Positions 29,615 to 36,205 of a stretch of 36,269 bases of DNA are shown here, piece after piece. The position numbers and the translations under genes were made by a program. A model generated the notes under the pieces. That model saw nothing but the letters and a program-made list of their open reading frames with translations, was not told the DNA's origin and searched no databases. The number at the start of each line of letters is the position of its first letter. The stretch's first letter is position 1. The DNA comes from a virus: IMG/VR virus record IMGVR_UViG_3300028025_003270, positions 1 to 36,269 of that record; one strand, given 5' to 3'.

Positions 29615-32047
29615 ATGAGCATTTTGCAATCAGTGCAATCACATCCTGCATCAGTCGATGCGTATATCCGACATGGATGGAGTCTTGTCCCGATACCTGC
29701 TGGCACCAAGGGGCCGCGCACCCCTGCATGGAATCTGAAAGAGAACGCACTGCGCAGTCAGACCGATCTGCCTGCGGGCTTTGGCATCGGACTGGCCCAT
29801 GCGTACAGCGGCACGATGGCGCTCGACATCGACAACTGGGACGCAACGGTCAAGCACGGTATTGATCTAGCTGCACTCTATGCTGCGCCTGATGCCGTGA
29901 TCGTTGACAGCAGTAGGCCAGGGCACGGCAAGTTGTTATATGCGATGCCATTCGCATTGCCATCGAAGAAGATCATTGTCGATGGTGTAACCGCTTTCGA
30001 GCTTCGATGTGCAACTGCATCGGGGTTGACCGTGCAGGATGTGCTGCCGCCCAGCATTCACCCTGATACGGGTCAACCGTATAGGTGGGCTGGCAGTGGT
30101 CATTGGACAAGACTGCCACTCATACCTGAGTCGATTCTGTCCTTATGGCAGTCGATGCTTGGTGAGGATAGGTCGCGCAGCATTCCGACAGATGGGCCAA
30201 TCGGTGCATCGTGGAGTGAGATCAGGTCCGCAGTCGATGCGATCCCACCTACCTGCACCCGCGATGAGTGGATCAGTGTGGGCATGGCGCTGCATTACGC
30301 AGGCACACAAACAGATCAACTGCATCAGGCGTTTTACCTGTGGGATCAATGGTCACAGGGCGCGCCTTACAAATACCCTGGCCCGCACTCGATGGTGGTG
30401 CAGTGGTCGAGCTTCAAGCCTGACAAGGCTACCGCGGTCAAGCTCGGCACCCTGTACTGGCTTGCCAAGGAGAACGGGTGGGTGCGCCCACCTATTGACG
30501 TAGCTGGCTTGTTTGCTGCAATACCGACACTGGCTCCCGCGACGTTGATCGAGGAGTTCAAGCCACCCGCACCTGATATCGATCTGAGTCTGTTCCCAAA
30601 AGTTTTGGGCCAGCGAGCGCAGGAAGTTAGTGATGCAGTCGGATGCGATCCGCTGATTCCGCTCTTTGCTGGCCTGGGTGCTGTGTGCGCGGTGGTCGAT
30701 GCGCGCATCAGGCTGGAGTTGATGCCAGGGTTCAAAGTGCCGCCGATTTTGTGGCTTATGACAGTCGGCGCGCCAGCAGATAAGAAAAGCCCAGGTAGCA
30801 AGCCTATGCTGACCGTGCTCAAGGCCATCGAGCTTGAGGACCGCCCACGATATCAGCAGGAGTTGCTGGACTGGGAGGGTAAGGAGGCAGCACATGCCGC
30901 GGCTAAGCGAGCATTCTTAGAGTTTGCAGCCTCACCCGAGGCCATGCTCGGTGGGTCACAACCACCCATCGTACCCAACCTGCCCGCGGCACCCGTGCCG
31001 CTACGCTTTACGGTGTCGGACATTACGTCACAGAAACTGGTGCGCAGTGCGGCAGAGCGTCCGCGTGGGCTGTTGTGCTATCTCGATGAGATGTCGGCCT
31101 GGGGTAAGAAACTGACCGATAAGAACAGCGGGGAGGACCGCTCGGCTTGGGTGGTGTCTTATGAGTCGGAATTTTATGAGATGGACCGAGTCGGTGCTGG
31201 AAGCATTTTTTGTGAGAATTTAGCTGTTAGCATTTTCGGAAACATTCAGCCCCGAGTGTTCTCCGAACTATTGCCGAACATGTCAGCCGATGGGCTATTG
31301 CAACGGTTCATCCCCGTAGTGCTACGGGGTAACCGCACTAGGCTCGGCAACCCGTTGCCCGAGTGGGCCGGATCGGCTGCGCAGTGGGAGTCTATGCTGC
31401 GCACAATTTACTCGCTGCCCGAGCAGACCTACACGCTGTCAGATGACGCCTACACTGAATTTCGAGCGTTCCAGGCGTGGTATGAGGAACGCAAACAGGA
31501 TGAGCGGCTGTTACTGTCGAACGATACGTTCATGACCGCATTCGGCAAGCTTGAGGGCACCACGGGCAGGCTTATCCTGATATGGCACATCATGGAACAC
31601 CCGTATCAGTCACGGGTAGATGTGCAGACTGTGCGCAGGGTTGTTCAGTTTGTGCGCCAGTATGTGATCGCGTCACTACGTTATGCGTTCGGAGAGCTTG
31701 AATCGTTTAGTGGGTGGCTGTCCGACTATGTCATCCAGCACTGCGACAAGGGTACGCTCACGATGTCAGACATTCGCAGATCAGCGCGCAGGCAATTCGA
31801 CGGGATAGCACCATACGCCCAGGAACAGACGATCCTGAACAACATGCGAGAGCTTGAGCAGGCAGGGTGGACAATCCGAATCGACGATGGGACACGCGAG
31901 CACCAGCACCATGCAGAGTGGGCACTGAATGCAGGATTAAAAGAACGGTTTGCAGACTACCGTCGCCGGGTGGTGCAGGCCCGGCAACGGCAAAAGGACG
32001 AAAAACACGGGGTCAAAATGCCCCCCGTATGGGGGTCGGACGATTAG
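29615..32047 (+). CDS. Primase-polymerase with PriCT and DUF3987 helicase-like domains
   Basis: 810 residues from ATG 29615, which begins the recognisable domain; the frame is open upstream to 29483 but that part crosses the promoter and terminator. The bifunctional prim-pol domain (about 1-180) has ALDIDNWD (D71, D73) and SIHPDTGQPYRW (S147, H149). A PriCT-2-like domain (about 199-290) follows. A DUF3987 ATPase-like domain (about 320-700) has GAPADKKS (385-392) in the P-loop place and LLCYLDEMSAW (D491, E492) as Walker B. It would prime and unwind for the phage polymerase. It is the only rightward gene in the early half, and its stop overlaps a leftward gene. Confidence 0.88.
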   Translation: MSILQSVQSHPASVDAYIRHGWSLVPIPAGTKGPRTPAWNLKENALRSQTDLPAGFGIGLAHAYSGTMALDIDNWDATVKHGIDLAALYAAPDAVIVDSSRPGHGKLLYAMPFALPSKKIIVDGVTAFELRCATASGLTVQDVLPPSIHPDTGQPYRWAGSGHWTRLPLIPESILSLWQSMLGEDRSRSIPTDGPIGASWSEIRSAVDAIPPTCTRDEWISVGMALHYAGTQTDQLHQAFYLWDQWSQGAPYKYPGPHSMVVQWSSFKPDKATAVKLGTLYWLAKENGWVRPPIDVAGLFAAIPTLAPATLIEEFKPPAPDIDLSLFPKVLGQRAQEVSDAVGCDPLIPLFAGLGAVCAVVDARIRLELMPGFKVPPILWLMTVGAPADKKSPGSKPMLTVLKAIELEDRPRYQQELLDWEGKEAAHAAAKRAFLEFAASPEAMLGGSQPPIVPNLPAAPVPLRFTVSDITSQKLVRSAAERPRGLLCYLDEMSAWGKKLTDKNSGEDRSAWVVSYESEFYEMDRVGAGSIFCENLAVSIFGNIQPRVFSELLPNMSADGLLQRFIPVVLRGNRTRLGNPLPEWAGSAAQWESMLRTIYSLPEQTYTLSDDAYTEFRAFQAWYEERKQDERLLLSNDTFMTAFGKLEGTTGRLILIWHIMEHPYQSRVDVQTVRRVVQFVRQYVIASLRYAFGELESFSGWLSDYVIQHCDKGTLTMSDIRRSARRQFDGIAPYAQEQTILNNMRELEQAGWTIRIDDGTREHQHHAEWALNAGLKERFADYRRRVVQARQRQKDEKHGVKMPPVWGSDD
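32015..32035 (-). terminator. Possible minus-strand terminator after the accessory operon
   Basis: CCCCC (32022-32026), loop GTAT, GGGGG (32031-32035). Read leftward, the stem is followed by GCATTTT. It lies 9 bases past the stop of the HTH gene at 32044 but inside the prim-pol coding end. The T-run is short, so the call is moderate. Confidence 0.4.
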
Positions 32048-32289
32048 GCTTTCCGTTGCCGACCGCGGCCCGACCTAGGGGCGGGAACGAACGCGGACAT
32101 GATCGCGGGAGCGATTGCGTCCAGCGTATTGAATACATCGATCAGACGATGGGCTGCGGCACTGGGTGTGCGGTTACCATCGAGCCATTTACGGGCTGTT
32201 GTCTCCGGCACGCCTAGCAGCGTAGCCAATCCCTTGTCATCTAAATCATGGCGCGCCACTAGGGCGCGCACTTGGTCTTGTGCGCTCAT
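32044..32289 (-). CDS. Small HTH protein, XRE-like (81 aa)
   Basis: 81 residues from ATG 32289 with GGGAG 6 bases upstream. The HTH is DKGLATLLGVPETTARKWLD then GNRTPSAAAHRLIDVF, a Cro/XRE-type or HigA-antitoxin-like pattern (about residues 18-52). The C-terminus is basic (PRSGRGRQRKA). It may be a phage transcriptional switch or an orphan antitoxin-like regulator; no toxin partner is seen beside it. It is the last gene of the right-hand leftward operon and converges with prim-pol, overlapping it by 4 bases. Confidence 0.72.
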   Translation of the reverse strand: MSAQDQVRALVARHDLDDKGLATLLGVPETTARKWLDGNRTPSAAAHRLIDVFNTLDAIAPAIMSAFVPAPRSGRGRQRKA

Positions 32290-32342
32290 TTATTTCTCCC
32301 AATAATGAAGAGCACTATCAGATTCACCAATACAATCATCAT
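32286..32342 (-). CDS. Candidate 18-residue membrane micropeptide
   Basis: ATG 32342 overlaps the upstream stop (ATGA) and the stop overlaps the HTH start (ATGA), so it fills the gap between two genes exactly. The product is MMIVLVNLIVLFIIGRNK: one short hydrophobic helix with a basic end. There is no separate Shine-Dalgarno. It could equally be chance, since the interval also carries the HTH gene's ribosome-binding site. Confidence 0.32.
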   Translation of the reverse strand: MMIVLVNLIVLFIIGRNK

Positions 32343-32542
32343 TCTTGAAACTGCCCATAGGTGGGGTTACACCGATGGAATTCGTCGCGCTGCGCATCGG
32401 TCATCAAGTCGAGTGCATCGCGCAAGAACTGGTGCAGGTCGCAGATCATTCGATCTGCATCGATGACGCATGCGATCAATTCGGCAATTTCAATATTGCC
32501 AGCAGCATACGCCTGGCGTTCTCTTTCAGTCAGTGTGAACAT
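32339..32542 (-). CDS. Small helical unknown protein (67 aa)
   Basis: 67 residues from ATG 32542, which has AAGGA 5 bases upstream; the frame is open further but that part overlies the upstream membrane gene. MFTLTERERQAYAAGNIEIA and then ELIACVIDADRMICDLHQFL, ending QRDEFHRCNPTYGQFQE. Predicted helical and soluble, not recognised. Three Cys and two His are present, but in no clear metal motif. Confidence 0.6.
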   Translation of the reverse strand: MFTLTERERQAYAAGNIEIAELIACVIDADRMICDLHQFLRDALDLMTDAQRDEFHRCNPTYGQFQE

Positions 32543-32550
32543 GTGAGTCC

Positions 32551-32649
32551 TTAGAGTAAGAACAGGAAAATCACGGACAGGTAGAACCCTGCACCCGTAA
32601 TGACTGCGAAGAGCAGTCCTTGCCAAAATCCGATGTCATCGTCGTTCAT
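32551..32649 (-). CDS. Mini membrane protein (32 aa)
   Basis: 32 residues, ATG 32649 overlapping the upstream stop (ATGA) with GGAG upstream. An acidic start (MNDDDIGFWQ) is followed by one transmembrane helix (GLLFAVITGAGFYLSVIFLF). The next gene's ribosome-binding site begins at its stop (TAAGGA). No homologue is recognised. Confidence 0.58.
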   Translation of the reverse strand: MNDDDIGFWQGLLFAVITGAGFYLSVIFLFLL

Positions 32650-32846
32650 TCTCTGTTCTCCAGTTCCAGTTCGATGTAGCGGGTCAAAAGCTCGCGCAGT
32701 GCGTCCAGTGCAGGATCGGCAGCAAACACCATGCTGGCAATCCCCCCATCATCAATGCCCATGTGATCCTGCACATGGGCACACATGGCATCGAGTCCCA
32801 CATCGAGTGCCTCGAGTGCCAGTGCGTCAATCATTCGTTCTCTCAT
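32646..32846 (-). CDS. Small acidic unknown protein (66 aa)
   Basis: 66 residues. Helical and acidic (MRERMIDALALEALDVGLDA ... ALDALRELLTRYIELELENR). The pattern is a short antiparallel helical protein, with no catalytic motif. It overlaps both its neighbours by ATGA, so it is translated in a coupled series. Confidence 0.6.
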   Translation of the reverse strand: MRERMIDALALEALDVGLDAMCAHVQDHMGIDDGGIASMVFAADPALDALRELLTRYIELELENRE

Positions 32847-33109
32847 GATCGGATGCTCCCCATCACAATATGACGCAATGCTGTGTCGATGTGTTCATCA
32901 TTGGCGTATTGGTATAACGTGTCACATTGGAATGAGACAAGGCCAGACGCATAGAATAAATCCCATCTGTAACGCTTGTCTGGGTCTTTCACATGCTCAC
33001 ATGCTGCGAGTGCTGCACGATGTGCCTGTAGGCGTTCGATGCCCAGTCTGATACATGTTTCGACTATTGCATCGCGCATATGCTTGATGTGATCGGGTTT
33101 AATTTTCAT
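32843..33109 (-). CDS. Small helical unknown protein (88 aa)
   Basis: 88 residues from ATG 33109 with AAGGACG upstream. Basic helical start (MKIKPDHIKHMRDAIVETCI), then a segment RYRWDLFYASGL and an acidic/His-rich end (YQYANDEHIDTALRHIVMGS). This arrangement is familiar from small proteins in phage early regions, but the function is unknown. Confidence 0.62.
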   Translation of the reverse strand: MKIKPDHIKHMRDAIVETCIRLGIERLQAHRAALAACEHVKDPDKRYRWDLFYASGLVSFQCDTLYQYANDEHIDTALRHIVMGSIRS

Positions 33110-33122
33110 GGTGTGTGCGTCC

Positions 33123-33245
33123 TTAAAATGGTGCTGGTGGTAGGTCGGGCTGTTTGCGCTTTGGCCGGTATGCCCTGCGCAGCCGACCGAACGGCCACGC
33201 AGGGTCAGTCTTAAAGGGCCACGATGGGGCAGGTTCGGGTTTCAT
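33123..33245 (-). CDS. Small basic Pro-rich protein (40 aa), nested start
   Basis: 40 residues, from ATG 33245, which lies 35 bases inside the end of the upstream gene, to TAA at 33123. The sequence repeats a short unit (WPFKTDP then WPFGRL) and continues RRAYRPKRKQPDLPPAPF, strongly basic and proline-rich. A weak GGTG lies 11 bases before the start. It fills an otherwise empty interval. It may bind nucleic acid or an SH3-like partner, but this is unproven. Confidence 0.45.
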   Translation of the reverse strand: MKPEPAPSWPFKTDPAWPFGRLRRAYRPKRKQPDLPPAPF

Positions 33246-33573
33246 GCTTAGGTGTCACCTGTTCAATACGCCAGTTAAAACGATCCGACCCGATGCGTTC
33301 AAGCATTGAATCGATCTGCGCGATTGCGGCTCTGCGCGCCCATGCCAGGGTCTGCCCGTTCGAGGACACAGGCACGCCTTTATAGGTGGCGCGCACATCG
33401 CACACCCTGGCGCCCGATGCAGGATGTGAAACCATCCAGGCACCGTGCATTTTGTGCAGTGCGAATTGATGCACCTGGGTGCCCGAGATGACGATTAGCG
33501 GAGTGTATTTGATGGGATCGCCGAAGGGCTTACCCTGACGGTCGCGCATAGTGAATGTGGGCTTGATTGGCAT
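33211..33573 (-). CDS. Unknown protein (120 aa)
   Basis: 120 residues from ATG 33573, behind the recurring leader (CACACACAGGACAGACACATC). The N-terminus reads MPIKPTFTMRDRQGKPFGDP and the middle is beta-rich (LIVISGTQVHQFALHKMHGA, WMVSHPASGARVCDV). A helix carries AWARRAAIAQIDSMLERI. No family is recognised. It is soluble, slightly basic. Confidence 0.58.
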   Translation of the reverse strand: MPIKPTFTMRDRQGKPFGDPIKYTPLIVISGTQVHQFALHKMHGAWMVSHPASGARVCDVRATYKGVPVSSNGQTLAWARRAAIAQIDSMLERIGSDRFNWRIEQVTPKHETRTCPIVAL

Positions 33574-33602
33574 GATGTGTCTGTCCTGTGTGTGTGATGG
33601 GT

Positions 33603-33845
33603 TCAGGCTTCGGGTGATCGTTCAATAAGTGCAATCGTGCGATGGTCTGTTATAGGTTCGCGCAGTCCGGGCTTGTACCATTGCCCGCCGTTTTCCACGG
33701 CAATCTGTGTGCCATATTCAATGGCTGATTGATTGAGGGTTGCGCCCCAATGCTGCAGGTTCATGTGCTGCGGCTGTACGCTATACAGGGCACGAGCACC
33801 TGACGACAGGGTGACAAGTAACAGGGTGTCGGATATCACTGGCAT
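33603..33845 (-). CDS. Unknown protein (80 aa)
   Basis: 80 residues from ATG 33845, with AAGG 9 bases upstream; the long upstream extension of this frame overlies the Cys-rich gene and is rejected. MPVISDTLLLVTLSSGARAL, then YSVQPQHMNLQHWGATLNQS and AVENGGQWYKPGLREPI. Mixed alpha/beta, not recognised. Confidence 0.58.
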   Translation of the reverse strand: MPVISDTLLLVTLSSGARALYSVQPQHMNLQHWGATLNQSAIEYGTQIAVENGGQWYKPGLREPITDHRTIALIERSPEA

Positions 33846-33862
33846 GGTGTGGTGCCTTATGT

Positions 33863-33994
33863 TCAAGGTAGGTTTGAGATGGAAACGATCGTGTGCCCCA
33901 ATCGGGTCAGGCGATCGATGACGGTCTGATAGTCCGATGCGGGGCACACTGTGCACCCGCTCTCCCCGTTGCACTCCCAAATGATGCAGATCAT
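33863..33994 (-). CDS. Cys-containing mini-protein (43 aa)
   Basis: 43 residues, ATG 33994 overlapping the upstream stop (ATGA), TGA at 33865-33863. Four cysteines (C3, C8, C14, C17 in MICIIWECNGESGCTVCPAS) precede a short helix (DYQTVIDRLTRLG) and a hydrophobic end. The spacing C-x4-C-x5-C-x2-C could bind a metal. It is not recognised. The coupling supports its reality. Confidence 0.55.
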   Translation of the reverse strand: MICIIWECNGESGCTVCPASDYQTVIDRLTRLGHTIVSISNLP

Positions 33995-34749
33995 GCTGCG
34001 GCCAATTGAATAACGCGGCGCTTATGGCCGAGTGCATGGTCTGCAATCACGATGTCACGCGCGGCAATTTGAGCACCACGGCACAGCTTGCAATCGATAC
34101 AGGTAACCCGTGCGCCAGCTTCACGCGATGCAGGGCATGTGATCTCCCCATCCTGGCGCTCGACCCCGATGCTGACCCTGAACGTGCGCCACCCTGCAAG
34201 CTTCGCATCGGCACGGTCCTGGGTGCTGTCTGCCGATGCCATCACTAGCAGTTGCCAATCGCGGCATTGCGGGTCAGCACCCAGGGTGCGCCATTGGTGT
34301 GTGTAGCCCGTCCAGCCGGCCACATAGACCACCATCGATTGCCACATCGCGACAGGTGCAGCCGCTGGGTCACCATAGGTGCCGATGCGCAGCACGCGAC
34401 CAGCAATCGCGCGAGCGATCACCCAGGGTGCTGCCTTAACGTACCGGCTTCGATGGTAGGCGCGCCAAACAGCCGCGGGTGCTTTGCCAACGTCCACATA
34501 GCAGGGTGCCTTACCGTTGCCTGCACGCACCAGGGCGGGCCTGTGCTCACATTGCCCGCAGATCGATTCATCGGCACCCGAGCGTAAAGCTTCAAGCGGG
34601 TGCACATCCTGGCGCAGAATGAATGTCTGCACCATGCTGCCTGTCTTACGATTGGTCGATTTACCTAAGCCCGTCACGATGACAACGATAGGTTGACCGT
34701 CAAGTGCAGACGGACCCTCATATGCGATATAGCCGAGCGGTTTATTCAT
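33991..34749 (-). CDS. Cys-rich phage protein of unknown role (252 aa)
   Basis: 252 residues. N-terminal VVIVTGLGKSTNRKTGSMVQ then TFILRQDVHPLEALRSGADE, and CGQCEHRPALVRAGNGKAPC. C-terminal CPASREAGARVTCIDCKLCR. Two Cys clusters (CxxC...C and C-x10-C-x2-C-x2-C) suggest two zinc-binding sites. I recall close relatives in many phages, labelled only DUF (DUF7227-type, from memory). GLGKST resembles a P-loop fragment but lacks the preceding Gly/Ala pattern. The largest gene of this accessory block, coupled to its neighbours by ATGA at both ends. Confidence 0.68.
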   Translation of the reverse strand: MNKPLGYIAYEGPSALDGQPIVVIVTGLGKSTNRKTGSMVQTFILRQDVHPLEALRSGADESICGQCEHRPALVRAGNGKAPCYVDVGKAPAAVWRAYHRSRYVKAAPWVIARAIAGRVLRIGTYGDPAAAPVAMWQSMVVYVAGWTGYTHQWRTLGADPQCRDWQLLVMASADSTQDRADAKLAGWRTFRVSIGVERQDGEITCPASREAGARVTCIDCKLCRGAQIAARDIVIADHALGHKRRVIQLAAA

Positions 34750-34889
34750 GATTCGGTGCTCCAGGTTTTGAGGGTTTGCTGCGCTTCAAGCTTCGTTTCG
34801 CACAGTGCGACGATTGATGCGGTCAGCACATCGCGACCAAACAAGATTGCCCAGGCTTGATTTACCGGTAGAAATCGAATGTGAAACAT
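34746..34889 (-). CDS. Small unknown protein (47 aa)
   Basis: 47 residues from ATG 34889, behind the leader CACACACAGGACAACACACC. MFHIRFLPVNQAWAILFGRD then VLTASIVALCETKLEAQQTL. Soluble mixed fold, not recognised. The open frame upstream consists of repeat sequence and is not believed. Its stop overlaps the 252-residue gene (ATGA). Confidence 0.55.
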   Translation of the reverse strand: MFHIRFLPVNQAWAILFGRDVLTASIVALCETKLEAQQTLKTWSTES

Positions 34890-34941
34890 GGTGTGTTGTC
34901 CTGTGTGTGTTGGAAGGGTGCACCCTGTGCACCCTGGGTGA
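34887..34941. repeat. Repeated intergenic leader, copy A
   Basis: This stretch is nearly identical to 35449-35499: start codon, AGGACAACACACC leader, then GGGTGCACAGGGTGCACCC. The only difference is one extra GTGT unit (4 bases). It contains the ribosome-binding site of the gene at 34889 and a partly palindromic GTGCAC pair. Confidence 0.85.
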
Positions 34942-35451
34942 TCACGATTCGGATTCGGCTGCGCGATTGCACTCAATCTGTTGATCGCGGGTCAGATCGC
35001 GCCAATGGTGAATCAGAGCGAACGGGTAAAGCTGTTCGGGGTATTCGACATGCAAGGGTCGAACCTGGGTGCCGACGATGCGCCACAACGCACCCCATGT
35101 GTCCTTGGACACGCTCATGCACTCGGCCACCTCGTCGGGTGTCCAATACTTGAAGATTTCATCCGGCACGATGGGCTCGGGCACTGCGGGTGCATCGGGC
35201 ACTGCGGGTGCATCGGGCACAGGACGACGTTGGGTCATGGTGTACCGGCCTGCATCGTATTCACGCAGCACCGACTGACCCAGGCAGTCAAGCTCGAAAT
35301 CGAACAGCTCAACCCATCCGGTGATCATGCGAACCGTATCGACAAAATGAGCTTCGAACATTGAATTATTGGCAACGGAAGCGGGTGCCGTAATGATCAG
35401 GATTTGAGGCTTGCCGTAATCGCGGCCAGTGCGGTAACTGATCGTTTTCAT
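34942..35451 (-). CDS. Unknown protein with VPDAPA repeat (169 aa)
   Basis: 169 residues from ATG 35451 behind the repeated leader. The N-terminal domain is MKTISYRTGRDYGKPQILII then HFVDTVRMITGWVELFDFEL. A short linker repeats VPDAPA. The C-terminal domain (IFKYWTPDEVAECMSVSKDT ... YPEQLYPFALIHHWRDLTRD) holds a helix pair reminiscent of a helix-turn-helix. No family is recognised. It may be DNA- or protein-binding. Confidence 0.6.
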   Translation of the reverse strand: MKTISYRTGRDYGKPQILIITAPASVANNSMFEAHFVDTVRMITGWVELFDFELDCLGQSVLREYDAGRYTMTQRRPVPDAPAVPDAPAVPEPIVPDEIFKYWTPDEVAECMSVSKDTWGALWRIVGTQVRPLHVEYPEQLYPFALIHHWRDLTRDQQIECNRAAESES

Positions 35452-35499
35452 GGTGTGTTGTCCTGTGTTGGAAGGGTGCACCCTGTGCACCCTGGGTGA
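35449..35499. repeat. Repeated intergenic leader, copy B
   Basis: Second copy of the leader described at 34887-34941, again ending exactly at the stop region of the upstream gene and beginning at the start codon of the downstream gene. Such repeats could be regulatory RNA elements, binding sites, or traces of gene-cassette shuffling. Confidence 0.85.
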
Positions 35500-35502
35500 C
35501 TG

Positions 35503-35703
35503 TTACGCGAACCGCGGGCAGATGATGAATTCAGGCGATTTATCCCATCCGTGGGTGCGCGCGATTGCCAGCATCTCAGCCTGTGCCTTGCTGCGCAGAC
35601 TGCAACGGATCAGAGCACTGATCGAGCGGGCTGCGAAATTCGCTCCAAGGTGAGGCGCATAAGCCAGGATTTTCGACATCTCTTTTCTTTCAAGGTTGTT
35701 CAT
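35503..35703 (-). CDS. Small unknown protein (66 aa), first gene of right-hand operon
   Basis: 66 residues from ATG 35703, behind CACACACAGGACAACACC. MNNLERKEMSKILAYAPHLG then FAARSISALIRCSLRSKAQA. Basic and helical, ending in GWDKSPEFIICPRFA. Not recognised. As the gene nearest the putative control region it would be transcribed first, a typical place for a host-takeover protein; that is inference. Confidence 0.58.
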   Translation of the reverse strand: MNNLERKEMSKILAYAPHLGANFAARSISALIRCSLRSKAQAEMLAIARTHGWDKSPEFIICPRFA

Positions 35704-35887
35704 GGTGTTGTCCTGTGTGTGTTGTGTCTGTCTGTCTGTTCTCGGGTGCTGCGCACTCAGCATAGCGTCTACCTGCACCCTGTGCAAGCATTTACCCTCA
35801 CAATTTACAATCTTTCACAATGGACAAAGGGGTGTGACAAGTTGACTGGAAACGGGGAGTGCCAATCCTGGAAAACCTGGAATTCTG

Positions 35888-35900
35888 TACCCACTGGGTA
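35888..35900. promoter_or_regulatory. Palindromic operator-like site
   Basis: TACCCACTGGGTA is a perfect palindrome around a central C. It lies about 17 bases downstream of the leftward -10 candidate, a place where a repressor would block transcription. Only the symmetry is seen. Confidence 0.3.
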
Positions 35901-35916
35901 ATAGTCTTAAAAAGGC

Positions 35917-35946
35917 TATATAGGGTCCGTCACAATGTCGAATCAA
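35917..35946 (-). promoter_or_regulatory. Leftward promoter-like pair for accessory operon
   Basis: Minus strand TTGATT (35946-35941), an 18-base spacer, TATATA (35922-35917): 4/6 matches at each hexamer. It would start about 200 bases before the gene at 35703. It is the best leftward candidate in this region, but weak by sequence alone. Confidence 0.33.
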
Positions 35947-36004
35947 TATCTGTTCAGGTTTTCCCGGATTCACGTATCCCTTTTCCCGGCGCATTTGGCG
36001 CATC

Positions 36005-36050
36005 GTCTGCACCCATTGTGCAGTCTGCACCCATTGTGCAGTCTGCACCC
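36005..36050. repeat. 18-bp tandem repeats (2.6 copies)
   Basis: GTCTGCACCCATTGTGCA occurs at 36005-36022 and 36023-36040, with a partial third copy (36041-36050). Each unit holds an imperfectly spaced TGCAC...GTGCA inverted pair. There are no spacers, so this is not a CRISPR array. Confidence 0.9.
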
Positions 36051-36084
36051 TGCACCCTGTGCGCCAGGGTGCACAGGGTGCAGG
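36049..36084. repeat. Perfect inverted repeat, 14-bp arms
   Basis: CCTGCACCCTGTGC (36049-36062), loop GCCAGGGT, GCACAGGGTGCAGG (36071-36084). A perfect GC-rich 14-bp stem with an 8-base loop abuts the tandem repeats. There is no T-tract, so it is more likely a protein or replication structure than a terminator. Confidence 0.85.
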
Positions 36085-36205
36085 CCGGCCTGGGTGTGCC
36101 TGGGTGCAGCTTGCACATGGTGCATGTGTGCCAGGGTGTGCGCCTACCTGCACCATGTGCACATCACATTGTGTACTTACACAGCACGCAAATGGGGTAT
36201 TAAAA

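Noticed and set aside
32044-32289. Toxin-antitoxin module with the HTH protein as antitoxin
   Set aside because: No toxin-like partner is adjacent; the neighbours are an 18-residue hydrophobic frame and a helical unknown protein.
36005-36050. CRISPR-like appearance of repeats
   Set aside because: The units are directly abutting with no spacers, only 2.6 copies of 18 bp, and no cas genes are nearby.
35815-36203. Open frames of 114-115 residues on both strands in the right-end region
   Set aside because: Both are translations of the TGCAC-rich repeats (Cys/His/Pro/Gln strings), start without ribosome-binding sites and cross the inverted repeat. Treated as non-coding.
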